Below are positions 36,047 to 47,802 of a DNA stretch of 64,000 bases, in pieces. This DNA is from Isoperla grammatica (taxonomy: Eukaryota; Arthropoda; Insecta; Plecoptera; Perlodidae). A program made the position numbers and the translations under genes. The notes beneath the pieces are model-generated. The model made no database searches and had not been told where the DNA came from. It was given only the letters and a program-made list of their open reading frames with translations. Position 1 is the first letter of the stretch. Each line of letters opens with the position of its first letter. The DNA lies in contig OX246741.1 of assembly GCA_945910005.1 (NCBI GenBank), positions 36,503,331 through 36,567,330 on the forward strand, written 5' to 3'.

Positions 36047-36442
36047 GGGTGTGTTCCAACTTGACGTTTTTCGTAGTGGACTAAGCTTAGTTATACTAAT
36101 CGAAAGGAAGTGACATAACAAGCAGGCGACCAATGCTCCTTATTTGGCTAGTGGTTAGTGGGTAGTGGGTAGTGGCCGAAAGTGTACACTACGACACCAA
36201 TTGACCCACTAAACCAAGATGGTTGATACCAGCCATCACAGCTGATACTTTTAGGTTAGGAAAATACCCAGCCAGTGAGTGGAAGTATTTTTATCGTATT
36301 TATTTACATTAGATGATTAATAACAATAAACTTTGTATTAGCATACTAGGTGGCGTGCCCAAAGCTGTTAGCGTTTAGTGTGTAGCAGGTAGTGGTTAGT
36401 GATTAGTGGTTAGCAGGCGAAAAATCAAGTTGGAACGCACCC
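36047..36442. mobile_element. PIF/Harbinger-type MITE
   Basis: The inverted ends GGGTGTGTTCCAACTTGA / TCAAGTTGGAACGCACCC are flanked by TTA (36044-36046 and 36443-36445). The interior repeats TTAGTGGGTAGTGG-like words. No coding capacity is visible. Confidence 0.85.
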
Positions 36443-36689
36443 TTAGCCGCAAGTCGCAAGCGCGACATCCTAGCCGCCGCGACTGTCGAGACCAAAGATA
36501 GTAAGATATACCCTGTGTGGTCGAGACCCAGCGCGGCACGCACCGCGGCTAGGCTGTCGCGCGACAACATATTTATATGGGATTAAATGGTAGGTGACAC
36601 ACGAGCCGCAGAAAAAGTGCGACTTGGCCGTCTCCAAATATGACTAATTCATGGCAAGGCGTGTGGGTTGGGTGTGTAGTCGATTTGAG

Positions 36690-38118
36690 CAGGGGCGTTG
36701 GAAGTACATTTTGCTAGGGGGGGCAAGCACTTAAGGGTTACAGAATATAAATAATATAAATAAATGTAGAAATGGCTTTTTCGAGAAATTTCGGAAGTCG
36801 TTCCAACTACCATCAAGTCTCACCGATGAAATTGTTCTGGCCGTATTAAGGCGGTCTATTTTTATTTTTTATATTTAGACACCATTTGTATTCTTAATTT
36901 TGTTTAGTTTATATATAAATTGTAATTTGTTTCGATTTTCGTTTTAATATAAGTTATTGTATATTATTCTGTGTCTTGCAGCAACAGCTTTGGCTGCAGA
37001 GACCGAATAAAGGTTGTTATTATATTTATACGTTGTTATAAAAATGTTCATCTTTTCTTGCAAAAAACACATGTGTACTAACACTTGGAATAGCTATGTT
37101 TTCACCATCGACAAACAGCATTGCTCTTGGTGATAAGAAGTTCGTGCCGAATCAAACATCAGTTTCTTTTCGGTCAATCCCACTTCAATCTTATGCAAAG
37201 TGTTCATGTATTAGTCTCTACGGCCTTCACTAATACCAACGATAACTTCATCGAATTACAGTAAAATAATACACACACATACGTCTATATATATACATAT
37301 GCACAACACAAGCAACAACGAACGAACAAGCGGTTAATTTTGGAAATTTAAGAATGTTTTAATTTTATGTTCGTTGCTCAAACGCACAGCATTCAGCACG
37401 CCCCAAATACCTCAGCACGTTCGGGTGTTTTCTTTGCAAATTTCTTTTATGTTCAAGCTCATGAGACGATCGTTATGAATGTGCAGTACCCCGTCTGGGC
37501 CCGGGAAATAATAGGCCCAGGGTGACTCTGCCAGTCGTAAGAGGCGACAAAAGGAGACCCTGTCCCTTCCTCACTGTCCCACTGAAGATTTCTCCACCCA
37601 CATGGCCCTGCCCTCCCTTGCTAGACCCCCTTATGACGACTCCCGTTCCGACGACTCTGTGTTCCGTGAAATCATTTCACTAATGCCCACCGTAATGTAA
37701 AACCTTTTTTGTTACAATTAGAACTAGTGTCCGGTCATAAGAAATACCTGCTTATCTCGCCGAATAATCCTAGACGTAGAGACTACAGGCCAGCGCTTTG
37801 TTGTGCAGACTCTGCTGTGATGTCTTTCAAAAGCAAAATCTTTCATTCAATTTCCAGGAATCAATCAGAAAACTATGAACAGTTGAAACAGACTGACTTT
37901 AAATCCCCAAAAAACTATTTGAAAGTTGGGAAATATAAAACTTTCAAATTCGATTTCTTGTTATGTCAAGGGCGTAATATGTTGTTTCAAAGACTATTAA
38001 ATCAGTGCATCGCATTTCACAGTATGGGGATGGGGGGGGCAAAAATATACTATTGCCCCCCCTGAAGTTTCTAGGGGGGGCAAGCGCCCCCTCTGCCCCC
38101 CCGGTTCCAACGCCACTG
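36690..38118. mobile_element. hAT-type element, non-autonomous, with a nested repeat
   Basis: The ends CAGGGGCGTTGGAA / TTCCAACGCCACTG carry one mismatch. A perfect 8-bp duplication GATTTGAG flanks it (36682-36689 and 38119-38126). Just inside both ends is a G-rich/C-rich stretch with GGGGGGGCAAGC. At 37485-37690 is a distinct repeat with GCCAGTCGTAAGAGGCGAC, a word common in insect interspersed repeats. An open frame at 37709-38065 encodes no domain I recognise, and is possibly a transposase remnant. Confidence 0.88.
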
Positions 38119-38499
38119 GATTTGAGCTTGTTTTCCGTATCAAAAATAGCAAAATCTCAAAACTTGACATCGAAATGTTTATTATGGAAGTCGAAAATCG
38201 TCCTTCCTTTCATCGCGCGTTTGTAAAATAGGATGTACCCACAATTTCTTCTTCCTTCTACTTCTCCGCTTCCTTATCAAATACCAAAATGCTGCTACTT
38301 TTTCTGACTGAGGTAAAGAAACAGACTGGCTTAGCTGGCCGCTAACGTAGTCGCAGAGCAAGTCGCAGAAAATAGTCGCGTTGTTTTTAGCCGCGCGACG
38401 TAGCGTAACGGAGCTGACGTAATCTATGTAGGGCTTGTTAAGGGAGATACAATAATAAAAGTAATTTTTCGTAGGAGTACCCGTTATAGGGGGCACACC

Positions 38500-38745
38500 A
38501 GCTTTACCTGATGTGCCCCTCTTCAGGTGACTAACTATAGGTTATTAGGGTGTTTGGATAGTTGGGAAGGAATGTCCGAGGGCTGTTAGTGGGCCTCAAT
38601 ACCAGCATTTAACTTTACGACTGAGAAAAACCTCGGAAAAAACTTTCAGTCAGGAGCAGGACTGCCGGTGGTCGGAATCGAACCGGCGACCTCCGGAATC
38701 AGAGTCTCGCGGGTTACCGCTGAGCCGTCTCTATCGGTGATAAAC
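38500..38745 (-). repeat. tRNA-derived SINE-like element
   Basis: Read on the minus strand, it starts with a tRNA-like head containing GGCTCAGCGGTAA (A box) and GGTTCGATTCC (B box), 38650-38740. The body includes TTGGGAAGGAATGTCC on plus (38567), shared with 16385. The head does not fold into a good cloverleaf, so it is not a functional tRNA gene. Confidence 0.65.
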
Positions 38746-39084
38746 AATAATGTATATCTCTTCGTTCAAACAACACAAATATACGTACACTAGTGTTATA
38801 CGTGGCAAATATAAAAAATGTCAATGCTTCTGTCATCATATGAGATGGAGTTGGACGATAGATCACTTTACATCCTTGTTCCTCGTTTCGCGCACGAAAT
38901 GAATGAGTGGGAACATATTATGAGTTTATAAGGGTAATACGAAATTAATATTAAAACTAATGTAGGGTAAATTGGCTCTCAATGGTAAAAGAAGAAAACA
39001 AACAAGCTCAATTGTATGCATTACTGACCTCTAAAATGAATTTAATCATTATAAGTATAACTTATACTTTTAGCATCGATCTGG

Positions 39085-39699
39085 ATGCACAAAGTTCGCC
39101 AAGTACGAATCAAACGACTTTTGTACACTATGCAAAGATTCCTGCTCCTACAAGCAACAAGAGCGTGCAGGACTACATCTACAGAGGCATTATGCGTCAT
39201 AGCAGGAAGGATGCCTCTTGATTTGGAAGTTGCATACAAAGGCTTCGGGTACTTTCACAGAAGAAATAAAACCGTAACCTGGGGTGAAATCTCAAACCAG
39301 ACGACAGACCTGCAGGGAAGAGAACGCCGAGCATATATCAGATGCGATAGGGCGCGAATATTGGAAGACCTACAAGATCTATGGCAAGGACGGTGGGATG
39401 CGGCAGAGACAGGAAACATCACAAGAAGATTTATACCAGACCTCGAAGAGAGGCGGGAATGGGACTGGTTCTTTCCCGGGACAGAACTCACAGCCATCAT
39501 CAGGGGCGCCGGGTTTTCCTAATTCCGAGGGGTGCTCAACTTCGTAGAAAAGGGACCAAGCACGGGGGTTGGGGGGCGGAGCCCCCCAATAATAGCGCCG
39601 CAGGCGAAAATTTTTAAACTCCGTTTTTAGATTGTTTGGTGCGTTCTAGAAAAAAAGTGGCTTGAATGCAATGCCAAAATAATGCATTTTAAATATATG

Positions 39700-39738
<39 letters not shown>

Positions 39739-40349
39739 ATGCCAAAAAAACATTAATTTAAATCACATTGATTGTATCCAAGATGAAAATAGGACATTAT
39801 TGTTACATTTTTTTTTTAAATTGAGACCTCAAAACTCGGATATATATGCATAAGTTTTCTTTTAGTTTGGATATTTGGAGGGGTGCTGCGCACCCCTCCT
39901 TACAATCCGATGGGTGCTTTAGCCCCTGAGCACCCACATAGTCGGCGCCCCTGGCCATCATCACTGGACATGGCCCGTTCAGAGTAAACCTGCAAAGACT
40001 GGGTCTCGAGGAGCATGACGTATGCAGATGCGGCGATCCGGAAGACGTCGTCCATGTAATATTAGTATGCGAAGAATACTCAGACATTAGGGAAGAGGAA
40101 ATAGAAGTGAACAGACTACAAATAACAAGAACAAGCGGAGAACTTGGGATCCTCATTAACACCAAAGAGGGATACAAGGAACTGGAAAAATTCGCAGTAA
40201 GATTTTGGAAAAGAAGAAAAGAGGGACTTGAGCAAGACATCAGGGATGCGGAAGAAGAAGAAGGAGGGTACACAACAACAAAACTAAGAACAGAAAAAAG
40301 GGCGTCAACAAGAGGAGAGGCAAAATGGGCGCGACAAAAAGAAGTTTGA
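39085..40349 (+). pseudogene. C-terminal part of a LINE ORF2 (R1-like), split by a hAT element
   Basis: The first part encodes TRACRTTSTEALCVIAGRM followed by PLDLEV, the connector after the reverse transcriptase in R1-group LINEs. The second part, after 39961, has VCRCGDPEDVVHVILVCEEY, the C-terminal C2HC-like zinc motif of this group, and a charged tail to the TGA at 40347-40349. The catalytic domain is lost by 5' truncation. Removing 39501-39953 plus one target copy joins the two parts in frame. Confidence 0.8.
39501..39953. mobile_element. hAT-type MITE nested in the LINE
   Basis: The inverted ends CAGGGGCGCC / GGCGCCCCTG are perfect. The 8-bp duplication GCCATCAT (39493-39500 and 39954-39961) is perfect. 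A TA run at 39708-39736 lies inside. Subterminal GAGGGGTGCT / GGGTGCTTTAGCCCC words appear at both ends. No transposase. Confidence 0.93.
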
Positions 40350-41814
40350 TATCAAAACGAGAATATACCGGAGGAAATAAGAAGGACATACAGACAAAAG
40401 CTGCGGAGTCAACAAGAAGTCAGGGAAATTCAATCCGGCACCTGCTCGCCAGAAAACATCGAGCAAGATAGTGAATCAGCATCGGAAGAGTACACCACAT
40501 GTGAAGAGGATAATGAAGAAGAACTACAGGAAATGTAATCACCATCAACGAATGATATGAAGAAGGGACCTCCACACACTACAAGAAGAATGGAAGCACA
40601 GGAGGGAAGAAGAAGAAGGAGACACGTCAGAATCCAAAGACACTTCAAGACAGAAGAAAAGACTAACAAAGTCCAATAACAGTCGGCAGAGAACAATACA
40701 ATACCATACAAACGAAAAATAGGGATGGAGCAGCACATAGAGGAACGCAAAAGAACGAGACAGGACCCAGATGACATCATAGAAAGACGAAACATACACC
40801 ATAGATCAACAAACCTCGACGAGATAAAACCAAACATCGGTAGCGGAGAATCCAAGATGGAAGAATGAACAAGCCAACAAGAGGAAGAAACTCCACCAGC
40901 ATACAACCAACGAGAGTCAACATCAATCACTAGCGGAGAGCTTAGGAGAAGAAACAACAAGAAAGAAGACACCAAGAAGCAAGAGAGACCGTAAAATTAA
41001 CGGAGGAGAGGACAGACAAAAGGAAGAGAGCCAGCAAGTGGCATCAAAGAACCAGACGGAACATCGAAGAGTCAAACTGAAAATACATCAGAGAACCAGA
41101 CGGTACATCAAAGAACCAAACCGGAAACATGGAGGATTAGAATCCAGTAACAAGGAAAGTCACTACCCAAAGGAGATACTTCAAGACGCAGAGAACGTCA
41201 GGGACGATTTTCCAAGCAGGATGACAAACCACAAGTCAGGAGGTCAAGGGGACACGTCAGCACAATCCAACAACCAAAGAATCTGGGGATAGCCAAGAAG
41301 AGGAAGTGCTAAGCAAGTACAGGGGTAAAGCATAACGTAACACCAGCTCACCCAGGCACAAACGAAGAAGGTAATTGAAGACAAAGAACAAACAAACAAG
41401 ATGAAAATAAGGACGACAAGAAGTAGACGGGAAACAACGAAGAAACGCGAGGATAGCGGATAAACAGGACAACGCGAGAATGAAAAGAAGACAGCAAATA
41501 AGATGCAACATTAATGAGATCAACAGCAGGATGGAAGATAATAACCGACAAGGAAGATGAAGAAGGGCCTAGCACGCGAAGCGAGGCAAATAAGAAGGGA
41601 AAGTAAGACGAAGCAGAAGAAAGAAGAACAAAGAAAAGGACACACGGGAAGGAGGAACACTTGGGGCAAGCCTCCCGCCCGGGGATTAAAATAGCTAAAG
41701 AAGGTTAAACAATTGTAAGAGAATTAGGTGTATATAAGCCTCGGCTTAGGAGACACCTATAGAAAAGAGTAATTAATGAAATAAAAAAAAAAAAAAAAAA
41801 AATTATACTTTAAG

Positions 41815-41970
41815 CACGAGGATGTCTGCGCATCGATGTACAACAGCGACTGGATCGAAGCCTCGCCGAGCTTCAAGACGTCCATGCTCGTCATCATGAG
41901 CCGAGCCAACGTCCCTCTAGAGGTGAAACCCACGGGGCTCCACCCGCTTTCACGCAAGAACTTCGCTCAG
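41815..41970 (+). CDS. Odorant receptor exon 7 (conserved C-terminal block)
   Basis: It encodes HEDVCASMYNSDWIEASPS then FK, SMLVIMSRA and PLEVKPTGLHPLS, the most conserved region of insect odorant receptors (Y...W......K..L...M.RA..P). It starts and ends on codon boundaries and uses a GTCAGT donor. Its acceptor (TTATACTTTAAG) is the right copy of a LINE target duplication and now lies after a poly(A) run, not a pyrimidine tract, which may weaken splicing. Confidence 0.9.
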
Positions 41971-42601
41971 GTCAGTGGCGAAAATGTGAATCACTATTAT
42001 TACGAAAGTTTCCAAAGGAAATATTCAAACAGTTGAATCATATTGTTGGCCAAAACCTGTGATTGATCTTTCTTTTTGATTACACATTATAAAAATATTG
42101 CAAATATCTGAAGTTGTTTTAACATATTTTAGTATTATTTGCATTTATTATTATCATTATAAATATTCTCTGGTTATTGAAATGTATGTGCTGCTTTAAT
42201 GGGCTGCGTGTGTTTCTGTTATTACCTCTCTCAGAATGTTAGTTCAACTTTCGTAGCTCCTGCCCAGGGACTGCTACCGTATCGTGGTGGGCATGTCATG
42301 TGTCTTGTGAATCATATCAATTGTGATCGGAAAAAAGTAGATATCGTTGAGAAGTTTCCACGTACATGTCTCTGCTTTAATGGCATTATTTTAGTAACTA
42401 TTAATGTTTAACCAATATAGTCACATCGCCGTGTAGAGGAAGGCTAGACCAAAGTATTCATATGATTCAATGTTTGAGACGCGCATTGGTCGTTTGGCTC
42501 GTAGCTTTGCGTAGCCAGATGCTTTGGCGCGCGGACATATGCTCGTGGTACAGCTATTGTAGCTTTTCCCTACTAAAAAAAGGTGAACTGTTGTGTTGTA
42601 G

Positions 42602-42652
42602 GTGATGAATACTGCTTACAAGATGATGAACACACTAAACACGATGGCATAA
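42602..42652 (+). CDS. Odorant receptor exon 8 (C terminus)
   Basis: The acceptor TTGTGTTGTAG precedes VMNTAYKMMNTLNTMA and a TAA stop (42650-42652). Such short final exons completing the last membrane segment (F..V....Y....LN) are usual in the family. Phase 0 matches exon 7. Confidence 0.85.
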   Translation: MMNTAYKMMNTLNTMA

Positions 42653-42699
42653 GTGACTCGACACCACGAGGTTTCAACACTACGGTTGCCGCTGTTCAG

Positions 42700-43256
42700 G
42701 GCAATGAGGGTAATAAGACTCTCGACTTACAGTCAAGTTAAGATTGATTGATTGATTGATTAAGGTCTTTTTTTAAAAGGCGGGAGTAAGGCTAGCGAAA
42801 CCTTATCTTCCATCCAACCCTTTTAAGAAGATACAGTACATGATACAATACAGTAAGGTGATACAATACAATAATAAGGTGATACAATGCAGTAAGTACA
42901 TTATAGAGAGACTTAGTGTGAATATTTAAAAGGAATAAACATAAAAAAGAAATAATTATGATGGTAATAGACGCATGGAAATCTCTTATCTTAATTTAAC
43001 TTATTGGTAATTTTAAACATAAAAATAATACGCCTCAGGTAGACTATAAATAATTATTTGTAGACGTGAACAATTGAAAATACAATAAACAATAATAAAA
43101 GTTTACCATTCATTCACCACATTTATCCATCACTTTCATACCGTTTCGTTATAGTAATGACTACGATAAAAACAAGACATCCTCGTAAAATAGCATAACA
43201 CAATAACCCAGCTTATAAAACCAATCAACAATGTTTTGATTGTTTTGACACTATTT
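42700..43256 (-). repeat. LINE 3'-end fragment with ATTG tail, and AT-rich sequence
   Basis: On the minus strand it reads GGTTTCGCTAGCCTTACTCC and ends near 42745 in AATC repeats, as a LINE tail. The rest, to 43256, is AT-rich and without genes. AATAAAC near 42934 could serve as a poly(A) signal for the receptor. Confidence 0.4.
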
Positions 43257-43838
43257 AATAATAATAATAATAATAATAGTGTCTTTATTTTTCCTTTTTT
43301 CTTTTACATGTACAATCAGTTTAAACACACAGTTCAAACATACAACAAAAATATGATAAGAAAAATGGGCGAATTTAAGTATAAAAATACTTTTCTTCCA
43401 ATTGACCCTATACTTACAAGTTAAACAATATTAAATGCGTTAAAGCAACATTATCATTACTCTTATATTATACTTAATAACTAGACAGAAAAATCTTCAG
43501 GTATACACTTTTCCACTTAAGTTTACATAAATGTATATTATAAAGTTAAACTTAACTAAATTTAAGTACTTAGGCATAATTCAATCGGAACTAACACTGA
43601 GGAAGGCAAAAGGCAAAAGGTCACTTTATATATTCATTAATAATTCAAACTAATAGACAGATGCCGTGCGGTATTGAAAGTGCAAACAGACAACAAAATA
43701 AGAACATGTTACACATCACATGAGAAACATTTTAATAACATGTTTGAATTAAAATGCCCTAGATATACGAACCAGCTTTGATGGCAAGTCTACCTACATA
43801 ATTCCAGACTTGTGTAATAGGTACTTTTTTGCTTCAAT

Positions 43839-46613
43839 TTAGAATTTTGTAATATTGTAGGAGCGAAAATTCTGGGGTAATGAATTGTATGTTTTGGATG
43901 CATTGTAAGTAAAAGTTTTTCTGAAATGATTTGTTTTGTGGTGAAACACTGCTAATTGAGATCGACTTCTGACATTGACTGAGTGCAAATTACTTCTTAG
44001 TGGGATTTTATCGAATAAATATGTTGGTTCCTTTTGAGCGATTACTTTATGAACTAAGCATGCTAAGTGTAGCTCACGTCTTTCCCGTAAACGAAGCATT
44101 TTTAGGGACATAAAAGCAGGTGAAATGTGGTCATATTTTCGTATACTTTTTATGAAACGAACACAAGCGTTTTGTCCCAATTGTAATTTGTTCTTCTGAT
44201 ATTGAGTAAGACACGGTCCATATACTACATCCGCATAATCTATTTTGGGTAAAATCATTGAGTTAATTAAAAGTGTCTTTATATTTGTAGTGAGGAGTGC
44301 GTTAAAACGATATAAGTGCTTGAGCATACCGAACGTTGATTGCATCAATTTAGAGATATGTGAATCAAATAGCATATTTTTGTCAAAGATAATACCAAGG
44401 TTTTTTGCTTTCTCTACTATTGGAAGGGTCTCATTATTTATAGTTAGCTTAAGTTTTGGTATGTCATTTAAGGTAATGTTTGCCGCATATGGGCTAAAAA
44501 AAAGTACAGTGGACTTGATGGGGTTTAAAGATAGGGCATGGTTCTCAGACTCGACATAAATGTGTTCTAAATCCGAATTTATTTTAATTTGAGCTTTATT
44601 TATATCCTTAATATGGAATGAATAAGTGAGTTGAAAATCATCTGCATATGACTGTGGTTTGCAATGTTGAATTTTCTTTAATAGGTCGGATGTGTAAATT
44701 GAAAAGAAAAGAGGACTTAAAATTGCTCCCTGGGGTGTACCCTTGCTGACTGTTCTCGGCTGAGAAACATGTTGGGCTATTTTTACAGCTTGTGTTCTCT
44801 CTGTTAAAAAGCTTTGTATAAGTGATAATGCAATATGATCTAAACCTATATATTTGAGCTTTGCCATGAGCAGTTCGTGGCTGATGGTATCAAATGCTTT
44901 AGAATAATCTAGCATTATCATTGCTGTCGCCTTCTTTTCGTCTTTAGCTTTTAAAATATCATCAGTGATTGCTGCTAAAGAAGTTGTAGTGCTATAATGT
45001 GGCCTGAAACCAGATTGATATGGGGGAATAATATCATTCATGTAGCAATGTGTCGATAACTGATTCAATATAATTTTTTCGAGAATTTTAGACATAAATG
45101 GGAGAATGCTTATCGGCCTCAGGTCACTAAACATTTTTGGATTTGGTATTTTAGGTATAGGCGTAACTAATGATTGCTTCCATAGCATAGGATAGGTACC
45201 AGATAAAAGACTGTTATTTATAATCCCCGTTAGGTGATATAAACAGAAAGGTAAAACCATTTTCACGATTGGCAATGAGATACCGTCTATCCCACTTGCA
45301 TTGGATTTTAAGGAGCTAAATATTTTTTGAATATCCGATGGTGTTACAGTTTTAAAACTTAACTTTTCTTCAACATGCACGTGTATATTGTTCAAGTAAT
45401 AATTTAAGGTGTCTTGATTAACTTCCTTCTTTGGTACGGAATCTAAAAAGTGTTCATTTAGTTTGTCAGGCTTTGCTAAATGATTTGGTAGAGGACAAGA
45501 AGTTTTACCATGTATATCTAATTTTTTAAGGGTTTCCCATGTATGTTTGCAGCTCTTATTGATATTATCTTCGAGAAATTTACGCTTCTCCTTTTTTATA
45601 CAAGCTGATAGTTTATTTCGAGCTAATTTATATTTATCCCAATCTGATGGCTGTTTTTTCTTGTTCCAATTAGCAAATGCCTTCTTTTTCTCTTTTATTA
45701 ATAATTGTATTCTTTCTGTGATCCATGGAGCTCTGGGTTTAGATAATTTTTTTGTAAGCAACGGGGCAAATTTATCTAGTAAATGGTTTATTAATGTATT
45801 TAAAGTATCTACTTGGTGATTAGGGTCTTCGCTCCATGCTATAGTATTCCAATCCATTTGTGCTGCTTCAGCATTAAAGTATTCGAGAATTATTGCTTTT
45901 ATGTTTCTGTAGGTTTTAACAACTGTCGGTATCACGCGTTTTGGTATGTTAACGGTACCAATAATTAGGTGGTGATCAGATAATTCCTCATCGACTACAT
46001 CTAATGAGAAAATTAATTTCGGGTTATTTATAATAAATGGATCAATTAGTGTCTGAGTGGATTCTGTTATTCTTGTAGGGGTTTTCACAATTTGATGTAA
46101 GCCAAAACAATCTAATATTGAATCAAACATTTTTGTACCTGGTAAATCTCTATTTAACAAATTTATATTGATGTCTCCAAGTATTAAAATGTTGTCAGAG
46201 GTAGGTATTATTTGTGATAGTGCGTTTACTAAACAGTCAAGGGCTTGTGGGTATTTTGTATAATGTGCAATGTACACGACTCCAATCATGAAAGAAGTAT
46301 TTCTTTGTTTAAATTTAATCCACAGATGTTCAAGGTTTGATTTTTCGCTATTGTGTCTCTCTATGCTTATAGTTTTTACATTAAGACAAGTTTTGACATA
46401 AAAGGCCACTCCTCCATATCCATCGTTTCTGTCGCAACGAATAAGAGAGTAGTTGTCAATTTGCATGTGTTTATCAGATAATTCAGGATTTAACCATGTT
46501 TCTGACATAGCTAAAATATCTATCTGGTGTTGTCTTATTACTTCCTTAACAGATTCATGTTTTGGGAACAGTGATCGATTGTTAATATGGGCAACCACCA
46601 GATTATTTGCCAT
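43839..46613 (-). CDS. LINE ORF2: endonuclease and reverse transcriptase, 924 aa
   Basis: The N terminus holds an apurinic endonuclease domain: AHINNRSLFPKHE (AxxN), SETWL, the GDININLL motif, and SDHHLI near residue 215. The central reverse transcriptase has PISILPFMSKILEK, QSGFRPHYST, LDYSKAFDTISH, GTPQGAILSPL and the catalytic SYADDFQL. The C-terminal part (ILPKIDYADVVYG...QNACVRFI) is the usual domain after RT. It would nick target DNA and copy the RNA in place. There is no RNase H. The length and open frame suggest recent activity. Confidence 0.92.
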   Translation of the reverse strand: MANNLVVAHINNRSLFPKHESVKEVIRQHQIDILAMSETWLNPELSDKHMQIDNYSLIRCDRNDGYGGVAFYVKTCLNVKTISIERHNSEKSNLEHLWIKFKQRNTSFMIGVVYIAHYTKYPQALDCLVNALSQIIPTSDNILILGDININLLNRDLPGTKMFDSILDCFGLHQIVKTPTRITESTQTLIDPFIINNPKLIFSLDVVDEELSDHHLIIGTVNIPKRVIPTVVKTYRNIKAIILEYFNAEAAQMDWNTIAWSEDPNHQVDTLNTLINHLLDKFAPLLTKKLSKPRAPWITERIQLLIKEKKKAFANWNKKKQPSDWDKYKLARNKLSACIKKEKRKFLEDNINKSCKHTWETLKKLDIHGKTSCPLPNHLAKPDKLNEHFLDSVPKKEVNQDTLNYYLNNIHVHVEEKLSFKTVTPSDIQKIFSSLKSNASGIDGISLPIVKMVLPFCLYHLTGIINNSLLSGTYPMLWKQSLVTPIPKIPNPKMFSDLRPISILPFMSKILEKIILNQLSTHCYMNDIIPPYQSGFRPHYSTTTSLAAITDDILKAKDEKKATAMIMLDYSKAFDTISHELLMAKLKYIGLDHIALSLIQSFLTERTQAVKIAQHVSQPRTVSKGTPQGAILSPLFFSIYTSDLLKKIQHCKPQSYADDFQLTYSFHIKDINKAQIKINSDLEHIYVESENHALSLNPIKSTVLFFSPYAANITLNDIPKLKLTINNETLPIVEKAKNLGIIFDKNMLFDSHISKLMQSTFGMLKHLYRFNALLTTNIKTLLINSMILPKIDYADVVYGPCLTQYQKNKLQLGQNACVRFIKSIRKYDHISPAFMSLKMLRLRERRELHLACLVHKVIAQKEPTYLFDKIPLRSNLHSVNVRSRSQLAVFHHKTNHFRKTFTYNASKTYNSLPQNFRSYNITKF

Positions 46614-47085
46614 GTCTTATTATCCTCAGTATTAGGCCTACTAAGTAACTTAGAACCTTTGAAAAATAAAAATACTTATGCTAATAGGTACACAAATGTG
46701 TAGACAAAAACTCTGAAGGAGTTAGATAACTGTTACAGAAAAACAATAACATATGTTTTCAAAGAGCTAATACTAATAGTCTAAAAAAATTAAGATAGCT
46801 AACAATATAGGAACAAGCTCTATTGAGCAACAAACCCGTGCTGTACTTCACTCAGTGACCACGAGTGTTATTGCTAAAGTACTCGTATACTATTCAAATG
46901 CTCGATAAACAATAGTATTTAACGAGGAAAAAAAAACACAAACGATCAATGTTTATTGACAGTATGTATCGTTGTGAGCTCAGCAAGATTTGAAATAGTA
47001 CTCGCTAACCTCATATTATGGAAAAATAGTCTAGGATCTACATGATTGTCTTTGAAAGCTTATTAATTGGAAATATATATGCTAT

Positions 47086-47802
47086 TTATGTGTGTTCACT
47101 CACGGACAGGTATCGCAGATCAGCATTGTTGTTAATGCGCACTTTTCTGCCTTCTTCATTGATGGCCATGATTGTGCCATCTTGAGTCCAGCATTTCCGG
47201 GGACCAACTATTTTCTGAACGTTTGTGAACAGAGTTTGCCTTGTTTTAGTTAGTGACTCCGTTATTAGTATCCCTGTGTTCTTGAGTCGGCTTTTTGAGC
47301 GCCAGATCGCGTCTCTGGCCTGGTAAGATATCAGCTTCATTATTATTGGTCTCGGTTTCCGATTACTTCGGGCGGTGGCCGAGCCAAGCCGATGACAGCG
47401 GTCGAAGTCCCGCGCAGAAATCGCATTTAGTTGCAGCTTGTTGTTGACAATGCCGGCAACCTCTGCGTAAACATTTTCCTGCTCTCGTTCTGGAACCCCA
47501 TGAATGAGTAAACAGTTTCGGCGAGAGTATTGTTCAAGTTGATCCATTCGAGAGTCTTGAATATCTAGCCTGTCTGCAGTGGTCTTCAGTTCATTCTTCA
47601 TCTCCTGAAGGCTTGCCTTTACCGAGATCTCCATTTCCGCAAATTTCTTGAAGAGATCTGTTGCATTATTTGGGTTCTCGCTAGGCGGTTTCTCGGTTAG
47701 AAGACTTCTAAATTCTTCAAGTGAAGAATTTATCTTTACCTCAAATGAATCTACTCGCTTTTGCAGGGATGCAATGTTCTCGGTATTCGCCGGTTTTACC
47801 AT
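47086..47802 (-). CDS. LINE ORF1: coiled-coil RNA-binding protein, 238 aa
   Basis: Residues 5-95 have heptad-like charged repeats (coiled coil), followed by YSRRNCLLIHGVPERE and later FDRCHRLG and RPIIMKLISYQARDAIW, the arrangement seen in ORF1 proteins with an RRM-like domain (L1-type transposase 22 pattern). It probably trimerises and packages LINE RNA. It lies upstream of and in the same direction as the ORF2 at 43839. Confidence 0.85.
   Translation of the reverse strand: MVKPANTENIASLQKRVDSFEVKINSSLEEFRSLLTEKPPSENPNNATDLFKKFAEMEISVKASLQEMKNELKTTADRLDIQDSRMDQLEQYSRRNCLLIHGVPEREQENVYAEVAGIVNNKLQLNAISARDFDRCHRLGSATARSNRKPRPIIMKLISYQARDAIWRSKSRLKNTGILITESLTKTRQTLFTNVQKIVGPRKCWTQDGTIMAINEEGRKVRINNNADLRYLSVSEHT

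Larger units (their letters stand above)
39076..41802 (+). mobile_element. 5'-truncated R1-clade-like LINE in the receptor, with poly(A) tail
   Basis: The element starts at 39076 and ends in about 20 A at 41783-41802. A 14-bp target duplication flanks it: TTATACTTTTAGCA (39062-39075) and TTATACTTTAAGCA (41803-41816), one mismatch. It holds the C-terminal part of ORF2, broken by a hAT insertion, then a purine-rich 3' UTR of about 1.4 kb. It sits at the splice acceptor of receptor exon 7. Confidence 0.9.

Noticed and set aside
38650..38745. Possible tRNA gene on minus
   Set aside because: A and B boxes are present but the anticodon arm does not pair well and a SINE body follows, so it is a SINE head.
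44245..46635. Plus-strand ORFs across the minus-strand LINE
   Set aside because: They are shadows of the RT ORF.
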